DNA from: JARDZI01 sp041639705
GTDB taxonomy: Bacteria > Bacillota > Clostridia > Clostridiales > Caloramatoraceae
Direction of reading: 5' to 3'
DNA length: 10,885 bases
NCBI GenBank assembly: GCA_041639705.1
Contig: JBEQBT010000103.1
Span: 1 to 10,885 of the forward strand
Shown in pieces: positions 5,056 through 10,885 of this stretch. Each line of letters starts with the position of its first letter. Positions within the stretch are counted from its first letter, which is position 1. The notes below the pieces were generated by a model. That model was not told where the DNA came from. It made no database searches and saw only the letters and a list, made by a program, of their open reading frames with translations. A program made the translations under genes and the position numbers.

Positions 5056-7662
5056 TTATTCAACTTTTACATTTTCTTCTGCTTTTTCATAGGAATTAAT
5101 ATACATATCTTTAATTTCACTTATCAAAGGATACCTAGGATTCGCGCCGGTACATTGATCATCAAATGCCAGTTCTGACATTTCATCAAGGCTTCCATAG
5201 AAATTTTGCTCTTTAACTCCAGCATCTTTTATGGTCATTGGAATATTTATTTTTTTCTTTAATTCATCAATAGCATTTATTAGCAAATCAACCTTTTGAT
5301 CATCTGTATTTCCCCCAAGGTTTAGATAATCAGCAATTCTTGCATATCTAAATTTAGCATTTGGGTATTTGTATTGGGGGAATGCGGCCTGTTTTCTGGG
5401 TGCATCAGAGGAATTAAATCTGATGGTTTCGTTTATTAAAATTGCATTTGCTACACCATGGGGCAAATGATGCATAGCTCCCAGCTTATGTGCCATTGAG
5501 TGACATACACCCAGGAATGCATTTGCAAATGCCATACCTGCCATTGTGGACGCATGTGCCATTTTTTCCCTTGCCTTAACATTGGTTGTACCATCTGTAT
5601 AAGCTATTGGCAAGTATTTAAATATTAATCTTATTGATTCAAGTGCAAGTCCATTTGTATATTCAGAGGCAAGTACAGATGCATATGCTTCAATAGAATG
5701 GGTAAGTGCATCTATTCCAGAGGCAGCTGTCAGTCCCCTTGGCATGTTCATCATTAGCTCTGCATCAACTATTGCCATATCAGGAGTCAGTTCATAATCT
5801 GCAAGTGGGTATTTAATGCCAGTGACCTCGTCAGTTATTACTGCAAATGGAGTAACCTCAGATCCAGTACCTGCTGATGTTGAAACGGCTATCATCATTG
5901 CCTTTTCCCCTAGCTTTGGAAATTTATATACCCTTTTTCTAATATCCATAAACCTCATTGCAAGATCATCAAATCTAACCTCAGGGTGTTCATATAAAAG
6001 CCACATTATTTTTGCAGCATCCATTGCAGAACCGCCACCGATTGCTATAATTGTATCAGGGTTAAAGGACTGCATCTCTGCGGCACCCTTCCTTGCAGTA
6101 GAGAGGGTAGGATCTGGCTCAACATCATAGAACACCTTAGAAGTTATTCCAATTTCCTCAAGTATCTGAATAACCTTATCAGCAAATCCAAGCTCGAATA
6201 AAACCTTGTCAGTTACAATAAATGCCTTCTTTTTATCCATGTCTTTTAATTCCTTAAGTGCAACCTCAAGGGAACCATACTTGAAGTAGATTTTTTCAGG
6301 AACTCTAAACCACAGCATATTTTCTCTCCTCTCAGCTACAGTTTTTATATTTAGCAAATGCCTTGGGCCAACGTTTTCTGATACAGAGTTTCCACCCCAT
6401 GAACCACAGCCAAGTGTTAGAGAAGGATCCAATTTAAAATTGTATAAATCACCAATAGCTCCCTGGGAGGAGGGCATATTGATTATTGTTCGTCCAGTTT
6501 TCATTGCAGCACTGAATTTTGCTACCTTATCCTTTGCAGTTAATGTGTCTGCATAGAGTACGGAGGTATGACCAAATCCTCCAAGTTCTACAAGCCTTTC
6601 TGCCATTTGGATTGCTTCATCAAATGTTTTCACCCTGTACATTGCAAGCACTGGTGACAGCTTTTCATGGGAAAAGGGCTCATCCCATTCTACTGATTCA
6701 ACCTCTCCAATTAGTACCTTTACCATTTCAGGAACGCTTACACCTGCCATCTGTGCAATTTTATATGCAGACTGACCAACAATTTTGGAATTTAAACGGC
6801 CATCAACTAATAGTATTTTCCGTACATTATCTATCTCATCCTTGTCAAGTATATGACATCCTCTTTCTATAAATTCCTTCTTAACCTCATCATATATTGA
6901 ATCAAGTACTAACACGGATTGCTCTGAAGCACATATTACACCATTGTCCATGGTTTTTGATAAAATTATTGAGTTTACAGCCATTTTTATATGTGCCGTA
7001 TCATCAATAATTGCAGGTGTATTACCAGCACCAACACCTATTGCTGGCCTTCCAGAGGAGTAGGCGGCCTTAACCATTCCAGGTCCTCCTGTGGCAAGTG
7101 TTAGATTAACTTCGCTCATTACCAGCTGTGAAAGCTCAATGGAGGGTTCATCTATCCATGCAATTATTCCCTCTGGGGCACCAGCCTTAACTGCGGCATC
7201 TAAAACTACCTTTGCAGCGGCAATAGTTGATTTTTTAGCCCTTGGGTGGGGTGAAAAAATTATTCCGTTCCTGGTTTTTAGAGCAATTAGGGATTTGAAT
7301 ATGGTTGTGGCAGTTGGATTAGTTGTTGGAACAATTCCTGCAATTATTCCTATGGGTTCTGCAACCTTTATAATTCCGAAGGATGTATCCTTTTCTATGA
7401 TTCCACAGGTTCTTTCATCCTTATATTTATTGTAAATATATTCTGATGCAAAATGGTTTTTTATAACCTTATCCTCAACTATTCCCATTCCTGTTTCCTC
7501 AAAGGCCATTTTTGCAAGAGTAATTCTATTGTTATTTGCAGCCATAGCTGCCTGTCTGAAAATTTCGTCAACCTGTTCCTGGGTATAGGTTGAAAACTTA
7601 CTTTGTGCAGCCTTAAGCTCATCAAGTCTCCTCATCAATTCTTCCTTGTTTGTAACCTTCAT
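5056..7662 (-). CDS. adhE: Bifunctional aldehyde-alcohol dehydrogenase
   Basis: Reduces acetyl-CoA to acetaldehyde and then to ethanol, using two NADH; cytosolic, family members form long spirosomes. The 868-aa product has the full two-domain layout. An N-terminal CoA-acylating aldehyde dehydrogenase (about 1-440) carries catalytic Cys244 in NGVICASEQS, with ATGGPGMV and GVGAGNTPA upstream. The C-terminal iron-dependent alcohol dehydrogenase (about 450-868) has the nucleotide motif GGGSAMDAAK (542-551) and iron ligands Asp651 and His655 (GIDALTHSIEAY), His721 (CHSMAH) and His735 (HHLPHG). The frame stays open 17 codons further upstream, but the start at 7662 is preferred: AAGGGAG lies 8 nt upstream and MKVTNKEEL matches clostridial AdhE N-termini. 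No key residue is missing. It follows the [2Fe-2S] gene by 128 nt with no terminator between, so it may share the Rex-like control there; a strong terminator follows. Confidence 0.98.
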   Translation of the reverse strand: MKVTNKEELMRRLDELKAAQSKFSTYTQEQVDEIFRQAAMAANNNRITLAKMAFEETGMGIVEDKVIKNHFASEYIYNKYKDERTCGIIEKDTSFGIIKVAEPIGIIAGIVPTTNPTATTIFKSLIALKTRNGIIFSPHPRAKKSTIAAAKVVLDAAVKAGAPEGIIAWIDEPSIELSQLVMSEVNLTLATGGPGMVKAAYSSGRPAIGVGAGNTPAIIDDTAHIKMAVNSIILSKTMDNGVICASEQSVLVLDSIYDEVKKEFIERGCHILDKDEIDNVRKILLVDGRLNSKIVGQSAYKIAQMAGVSVPEMVKVLIGEVESVEWDEPFSHEKLSPVLAMYRVKTFDEAIQMAERLVELGGFGHTSVLYADTLTAKDKVAKFSAAMKTGRTIINMPSSQGAIGDLYNFKLDPSLTLGCGSWGGNSVSENVGPRHLLNIKTVAERRENMLWFRVPEKIYFKYGSLEVALKELKDMDKKKAFIVTDKVLFELGFADKVIQILEEIGITSKVFYDVEPDPTLSTARKGAAEMQSFNPDTIIAIGGGSAMDAAKIMWLLYEHPEVRFDDLAMRFMDIRKRVYKFPKLGEKAMMIAVSTSAGTGSEVTPFAVITDEVTGIKYPLADYELTPDMAIVDAELMMNMPRGLTAASGIDALTHSIEAYASVLASEYTNGLALESIRLIFKYLPIAYTDGTTNVKAREKMAHASTMAGMAFANAFLGVCHSMAHKLGAMHHLPHGVANAILINETIRFNSSDAPRKQAAFPQYKYPNAKFRYARIADYLNLGGNTDDQKVDLLINAIDELKKKINIPMTIKDAGVKEQNFYGSLDEMSELAFDDQCTGANPRYPLISEIKDMYINSYEKAEENVKVE

Positions 7663-7790
7663 TTTAGTAACTCCCTTCAAATTATATTCTGTAATTAGTA
7701 TTATATTTAGCAAAGTAGACTATTCTATATATTGAAATTTTGATAATTTCTATTCAAATACAACTCCTCTGTTTAATAACTTTCAATGAA
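7663..7790 (-). promoter_or_regulatory. adhE upstream spacer, ribosome binding site and possible weak promoter
   Basis: The Shine-Dalgarno AAGGGAG lies at 7677-7671. Two minus-strand TATAAT hexamers occur (7705-7700 and 7686-7681). The first has no recognisable -35 (ATAGAA at the right distance) and the second is too close to the ribosome binding site. An inverted repeat GAAATT/AATTTC (7734-7739, 7745-7750) lacks a T-tract and does not look like a terminator. No Rex-type site is visible here, although adhE genes are often Rex targets. Confidence 0.4.
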
Positions 7791-8054
7791 TCAGTTTACT
7801 TTTTTACAATATAAATTTTTAAGAATATTTTCATAAAAAAAGCCTTGAATGTTGTCCTTATTAACAGAGTTAATAGCACCATCATCTATTTTTACACATA
7901 CAGCATGGGTGCAGTTACCAAAACAGAAGGAAGCCTTTATAATTACCTCGTTTTCAAGATTATGTTCATGTATAAGCCTCTGAAACTCATTTACAATATC
8001 GTAGGAAGACTTTAAATGGCAGCTGCTTCCTATACAAACAGTTATTGTGGTCAT
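7791..8054 (-). CDS. Thioredoxin-like [2Fe-2S] ferredoxin domain protein (NuoE/HydC C-terminal type)
   Basis: An 87-aa single-domain protein like the C-terminal half of NuoE/HndA/HydA-gamma subunits. Four cysteines are spaced for a thioredoxin-fold [2Fe-2S] cluster: Cys8 and Cys13 (CIGSSC) and Cys44 and Cys48 (CFGNC). A further Cys53 follows (HAVCVKIDD). CIGSSCHLKSSYDIV...ASFCFGNC is the family pattern. It probably passes electrons between a redox enzyme and a partner; in other Firmicutes such small proteins sit next to [FeFe]-hydrogenases. Here it is divergent from the sensory hydrogenase-like gene, with a structured RNA in between. Start: ATG at 8054 rather than the TTG just before it (8057), because AAGGAGT at 8067-8061 has better spacing to the ATG (about 6-7 nt). 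Its promoter overlaps a Rex-like operator. It may be co-transcribed with adhE. Confidence 0.88.
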   Translation of the reverse strand: MTTITVCIGSSCHLKSSYDIVNEFQRLIHEHNLENEVIIKASFCFGNCTHAVCVKIDDGAINSVNKDNIQGFFYENILKNLYCKKVN

Positions 8055-8096
8055 CAAATCACTCCTTAAAAAATCTTTTTTGGTTTCCCAAAATTA

Positions 8097-8125
8097 AATA
8101 TAACATATTGTTAAAAATTTATCAA
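8097..8125 (-). promoter_or_regulatory. Promoter of the [2Fe-2S] gene
   Basis: On the minus strand TTGATA (8125-8120) and TATATT (8102-8097) are exactly 17 bp apart. Transcription would start near 8090, leaving a leader of about 35 nt that includes AAGGAGT. The -35 and most of the spacer lie inside the Rex-like operator. Confidence 0.7.
8108..8125. promoter_or_regulatory. Rex-like redox operator
   Basis: The 18-mer TTGTTAAAAATTTATCAA fits the clostridial Rex consensus TTGTTAA-N4-TTAACAA at 13 of 14 defined positions (TTATCAA instead of TTAACAA). It covers the -35 and part of the spacer of the minus-strand promoter, where binding would block RNA polymerase. Rex represses fermentation genes when NADH/NAD+ is low and leaves when NADH rises, which suits the [2Fe-2S] and adhE genes downstream. 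The match was made by eye in AT-rich DNA, so chance is possible. Confidence 0.6.
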
Positions 8126-8149
8126 ATGTTTTTTACTTTTTTTTATGGG

Positions 8150-8178
8150 TTGTTGAAAATGCAATAAAATGTTATAAA
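8150..8178 (+). promoter_or_regulatory. Promoter for the structured RNA
   Basis: TTGTTG (8150-8155) and TATAAA (8173-8178) are 17 bp apart. The expected start at about 8184-8186 coincides with the 5' arm of the closing helix of the RNA candidate (8183-8189), which supports both calls. Confidence 0.5.
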
Positions 8179-8182
8179 AACG

Positions 8183-8352
8183 AAATGATGTAGTAATGCA
8201 TCTCAAGGTGGGTAGTACATAATCTGGTAATTGTAATGGCCGATGCCCAAATCGGCTTGGTGCATTTACGGTACATGTGATTTTACAATTGATGAAGGTA
8301 TCTCATGCGCTATCAATACCATGTCGATGTTGTAATCATTTACCACGCATCT
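8183..8352 (+). ncRNA. Structured non-coding RNA candidate, about 170 nt
   Basis: This stretch has no gene, is much less AT-rich than the flanks, and holds several nested complementary arms. A closing helix AAATGAT (8183-8189) pairs with ATCATTT (8335-8341). Inside, AATTGTAA (8229-8236) pairs with TTACAATT (8283-8290) and encloses the hairpin GCCGAT/ATCGGC (8239-8244, 8251-8256). A further hairpin is GGTAT/ATACC (8297-8301, 8316-8320). Loop pairings that could form pseudoknots: GCCCA (8245-8249) with TGGGT (8209-8213), and ATGCG (8305-8309) with CGCAT (8346-8350). There is no clear expression platform: the next gene has its own promoter, and no terminator hairpin follows directly, so a free-standing RNA is more likely than a riboswitch. 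The size, complexity and clostridial host make the raiA class of large structured RNAs a candidate, but I cannot confirm identity by eye. Confidence 0.6.
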
Positions 8353-8461
8353 TTTCTAAAATATAAATCATACGAACACGAGCAAAACTAAAAAATATAC
8401 AATAATAGAGGAACAAATAAACATACAGGTTACAATTCCTATATTAGGAGTACAAACCATA
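8353..8461. other. AT-rich spacer with a hairpin before the sensor promoter
   Basis: There is no gene here. A two-part inverted repeat lies at 8428-8458: GGTT/AACC outside and TCCTA/TAGGA inside (8437-8441, 8445-8449; 3-nt loop). No T-run follows, so it is not a typical terminator. It ends 3 nt before the -35 of the next promoter and could be an operator. Confidence 0.35.
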
Positions 8462-8490
8462 TTGACAAAAATATAACGATAATTTACTAT
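8462..8490 (+). promoter_or_regulatory. Promoter of the sensory hydrogenase-phosphatase unit
   Basis: An exact TTGACA (8462-8467) is followed after 17 bp by TACTAT (8485-8490; 4 of 6 consensus). Transcription would start near 8497 and give a leader of about 90 nt. That leader contains the near-palindrome TGCGTATGCA (8543-8552) and the Shine-Dalgarno GGAGG (8573-8577). Confidence 0.55.
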
Positions 8491-8586
8491 TGAGTTATAG
8501 AAAATGAAACATTAAATAGAGAATATTACCCACTGTTAATTAATGCGTATGCAGTCAATAATTATATGCAATGGAGGTAAAATTTT

Positions 8587-10311
8587 ATGGATATTATACA
8601 ATTTAAAGAGGTAAATTGTAAAAATTGTTATAAATGTATAAGAAGCTGTCCTGTTAAAGCCATTTCCTTTAAGGATGATCATGCTCAAATCATTAAAGAG
8701 GAATGCATTCTTTGTGGAAAATGTCTTCATGTATGTCCCCAGAATGCAAAAAGTGTAATGAGTGAGGTCGATAGGGTTAAGGGGTTTATAAATAAAAAGA
8801 AAAGTGTTTATGCAAGTGTAGCACCATCCTTTGCTCCATTGTTTAATATAAGTGATGTGAAGCAAATTAGTTATATTTTTAAAAAGCTTGGATTTTCATA
8901 CATGGAAGAGACTGCAGTTGGAGCAGCAGCCTTAACTCCTGAATATGAAAGGCTTCTAAAAGAAAACAATATGAGAAATATTATCACAACTGCTTGTCCA
9001 ACTATAGTAAACTTGATTGAAAAGCATTTTCCTGAATTAATAGGGCAGCTGGCACCATTGGTGTCCCCTATGATTGCACATGGAAGGTTGTTAAAGAAAA
9101 TGTACGGTAATGACATAAAGGTTGTATTTGTTGGGCCATGCTTATCAAAGAAGGAAGAGGGTATGGATATAAAGTATGAGGAAGTAATAAATGGGGTGAT
9201 AACCTTTGAGGATTTGGAAAAATGGATCAATGATGAGAATATATCTATCGATAATATTGATGATATCGATGGAAATGATGAATTTCACATTTTAAATACC
9301 CGGTTTTACCCATCTCCTGGAGGACTTGTTAAATCACTGGATTTAACAAAGGAGTATAATTATAAATTTGCTAAATTTGATGGTATAGACAGATGTGTTG
9401 AAATATTGAAACAGATTAAGAATGGAGATGTAAATAATTATTTTATTGAAATGAATAGCTGTTCTGGAGCATGTCTTAATGGAGTTTGCATGAATTCTGG
9501 AAACCATGGGTTTCTGGAAACTATGGACAAGCTAATGTATTATGTAAACAATTCATCAAAGATCACAGCCAATCCCAGAGAATTTGAAACAAAGGTAGAC
9601 TTGAGTACTAAATATAATGATAAGTCAAAGCATTACAAGATGCCATCTGAAAAGGAAATAACAGATATATTAAATAAAATGGGTAAGTTCTCAAAGGAGG
9701 ACGAGCTAAACTGCAGCGCATGTGGTTACAACTCATGCAGGGAAAAGGCAATTGGGGTATTTAATGGTAAGGCTGACCTTCGTATGTGTCTTCCATATTT
9801 AAGGGAAAGGGCTGAATCTATTTCAAATGTAATAATTAACTCTACTCCTAATGCAATATTTACTTTAAACGAGGACTTCAATATAACTGAAGTTAATTTA
9901 TCTGCTAAAAAAATGTTTAATTTAGGCTCTGGAGAGCTGCATAATAAAAATATATTTGAAATATTGGATTGCACAGATATTGCTGTTGTTAATGATACAA
10001 AAAAAGACATATTCAATAGCAAATATAATTATAAGGATTATGGTATTACAGTTGAACAATCTATTTTATATCTTAAGGAACATAGGATGATAATGGTAAT
10101 TATGAAGGATATAACCCAGGAGGAAAATAATAAACAGCAAATGCACAGGGTAAAATGTGATACCGTTGACATAGCTCAAAGGGTAATTGAAAAACAAATG
10201 AGAGTAGCCCAGGAGATTGCAAGTTTGCTGGGAGAAACAACAGCAGAAACAAAGGTTGCACTTACAAAGCTCAAAAATACAATTCAGGCAGAAATGGGTG
10301 AGAAAATATGA
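8587..10311 (+). CDS. PAS-containing [FeFe]-hydrogenase-like protein, sensory (HydS/group C) type
   Basis: A 574-aa cytosolic redox protein. Domains in order: two [4Fe-4S] clusters (Cys11, 14, 17, 21 and Cys40, 43, 46, 50); an H-cluster domain (about 75-325) with ligands Cys137 (TTACPT), Cys185 (VGPCLSKKE), Cys292 and Cys296 (NSCSGAC); an extra 4Fe-4S domain (Cys376, 379, 384, 401; CSACGYNSC); a PAS domain (about 412-507); and a helical tail to 574. Catalytic hydrogenases have TSCCP, where the first Cys shuttles protons, and MPC in the second motif. Here these are TACP (Ala136) and GPC (Gly183), the substitutions reported for putative H2-sensing HydS proteins. I infer a sensor of H2 or redox state with low turnover, not a bulk H2 producer. 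Start ATG at 8587, with GGAGG 9 nt upstream. Its stop overlaps the phosphatase start (ATGA), so the pair is translationally coupled. Confidence 0.92.
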   Translation: MDIIQFKEVNCKNCYKCIRSCPVKAISFKDDHAQIIKEECILCGKCLHVCPQNAKSVMSEVDRVKGFINKKKSVYASVAPSFAPLFNISDVKQISYIFKKLGFSYMEETAVGAAALTPEYERLLKENNMRNIITTACPTIVNLIEKHFPELIGQLAPLVSPMIAHGRLLKKMYGNDIKVVFVGPCLSKKEEGMDIKYEEVINGVITFEDLEKWINDENISIDNIDDIDGNDEFHILNTRFYPSPGGLVKSLDLTKEYNYKFAKFDGIDRCVEILKQIKNGDVNNYFIEMNSCSGACLNGVCMNSGNHGFLETMDKLMYYVNNSSKITANPREFETKVDLSTKYNDKSKHYKMPSEKEITDILNKMGKFSKEDELNCSACGYNSCREKAIGVFNGKADLRMCLPYLRERAESISNVIINSTPNAIFTLNEDFNITEVNLSAKKMFNLGSGELHNKNIFEILDCTDIAVVNDTKKDIFNSKYNYKDYGITVEQSILYLKEHRMIMVIMKDITQEENNKQQMHRVKCDTVDIAQRVIEKQMRVAQEIASLLGETTAETKVALTKLKNTIQAEMGEKI

Positions 10312-10885
10312 GTGTTTTTATTGATGCAAACTATTTGAGCTTGAATAAGTACAAGGAAGAGTTATGTGGTGATAAGGTTGAAATAATAAGAAATGAAGAT
10401 TCTACAATTATAGTACTGGCAGATGGATTGGGAAGTGGGGTAAAGGCTAATATACTTGCAACATTAACAAGCAAGATAATAGGAACTATGTTATCCATGG
10501 GAGCTGGAATCGAAGAGGCAGTTGAAACCATAATTAGTACCTTGCCAATATGTAAGGAAAGGGAGATTGCCTATTCTACATTTTCCATACTCCAAGTGTT
10601 TGAAACAGGAGAATGCTATCTTGTAGAATTTGATAACCCAGCTGCCATATCACTTAAAAAGGGTAAATATTATGATTTGCAGAAGAAATGTAGAAAAATA
10701 AATGGAAAGCTTATTAAGGAATGCAGATTTTTTGTTTCACTTGATGATGTGATTATTATGGTAAGTGACGGTGCAATTCATGCTGGAGTAGGACAATGCC
10801 TAAACCTGGGGTGGAAATGGGAAAATGTTAAGGAATATATAGAAAGAGTATATAAGAGCAGTATGTCAGCTAAAAATATTTCTAA
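10308..10885 (+). CDS. SpoIIE/PP2C-family protein phosphatase, 3' end outside the window
   Basis: The ATG at 10308 overlaps the stop of the sensory hydrogenase gene (ATGA). The frame stays open for 192 codons to the window edge without a stop, so the gene is partial. The translation shows PP2C/SpoIIE metal-binding motifs: VLADGLGSGVKAN (Asp39) near the N-terminus and MVSDGAIHAG (Asp154) later, with the family's TSKIIGTML helix after the first. SpoIIE-type enzymes remove phosphate from Ser/Thr of anti-anti-sigma-like or other targets using Mn/Mg. There is no N-terminal sensor or membrane domain, so the input must come from a partner; the coupled PAS-hydrogenase protein is the obvious candidate. 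Group C [FeFe]-hydrogenases linked to phosphatases are known in Firmicutes. The natural target of this enzyme is not visible here. Confidence 0.9.
   Translation, partial: MSVFIDANYLSLNKYKEELCGDKVEIIRNEDSTIIVLADGLGSGVKANILATLTSKIIGTMLSMGAGIEEAVETIISTLPICKEREIAYSTFSILQVFETGECYLVEFDNPAAISLKKGKYYDLQKKCRKINGKLIKECRFFVSLDDVIIMVSDGAIHAGVGQCLNLGWKWENVKEYIERVYKSSMSAKNIS

Noticed and set aside
5816..7435. Several plus-strand open frames of 104-117 codons
   Set aside because: They lie antisense inside adhE, whose full-length match is unambiguous; they are by-products of its codon use.
7663..7713. Longer adhE start at 7713
   Set aside because: The extra 17 residues do not resemble AdhE, and the ATG at 7662 has the proper Shine-Dalgarno.
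7734..7750. Inverted repeat between the [2Fe-2S] gene and adhE as a terminator
   Set aside because: The stem is only 6 A-T-rich base pairs and no T-tract follows on the minus strand.
8536..10022. Minus-strand open frames of about 98-119 codons
   Set aside because: They lie mostly antisense to the hydrogenase-like gene, which has all expected motifs; no ribosome binding sites or families are seen.
10331..10531. Minus-strand frame of 66 codons near the right edge
   Set aside because: It is antisense to the phosphatase gene, whose ADGLGSG and SDG motifs are clear on the plus strand.
1..10885. CRISPR arrays, insertion sequences, tRNA or rRNA genes
   Set aside because: No regularly spaced repeats, transposase genes, or tRNA/rRNA-like sequences were seen on either strand.

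Overview
The window looks like chromosomal DNA from an anaerobic, low-GC Firmicute, most likely a Clostridium or close relative. The base composition is very AT-rich, Shine-Dalgarno sequences are strong, and the gene set (AdhE, an H-cluster protein of the sensory [FeFe]-hydrogenase type, an E. coli-type SpeD and a DUF4250 protein) fits a fermentative clostridium. I could run no database search, so family calls rest on motifs read by eye.

Left part (1-2070): a minus-strand reading frame at the edge encodes what looks like only the last part of a Ser/Thr kinase domain. Next comes an unrecognised 135-aa gene followed by a 17-bp perfect inverted repeat. A non-coding stretch then leads to a near-consensus promoter for speD (S-adenosylmethionine decarboxylase, TTG start). 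A small DUF4250 gene and a terminator end this unit.

Middle part (2100-5040): an MFS transporter (+) converges on an endonuclease IV-like TIM-barrel gene (-). One long inverted repeat covers both stop codons and probably terminates both transcripts. Upstream on the minus strand is a small DUF1648/SdpI-like membrane protein with its own promoter.

Right part (5013-10885): this is a fermentation and redox block. Minus strand: a small thioredoxin-like [2Fe-2S] protein followed by the bifunctional aldehyde/alcohol dehydrogenase adhE, with a perfect 12-bp terminator after adhE. The promoter of the [2Fe-2S] gene overlaps an 18-bp site that matches the clostridial Rex (NADH/NAD+ sensor) operator at all but one position. 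Plus strand: a probable structured RNA (about 8183-8352) with its own promoter, then a separate promoter, then a two-gene unit. The first gene encodes a 574-aa H-cluster protein (2x[4Fe-4S], H-cluster domain, extra 4Fe-4S domain, PAS). It lacks the proton-shuttle cysteine of catalytic hydrogenases. The second, overlapping by ATGA, is a SpoIIE/PP2C-like phosphatase cut off by the window end. Together they look like an H2- or redox-sensing module that signals through protein dephosphorylation, placed divergently from NADH-consuming ethanol genes. The most interesting items are this sensor-phosphatase pair, the structured RNA beside it, and the Rex-like site.
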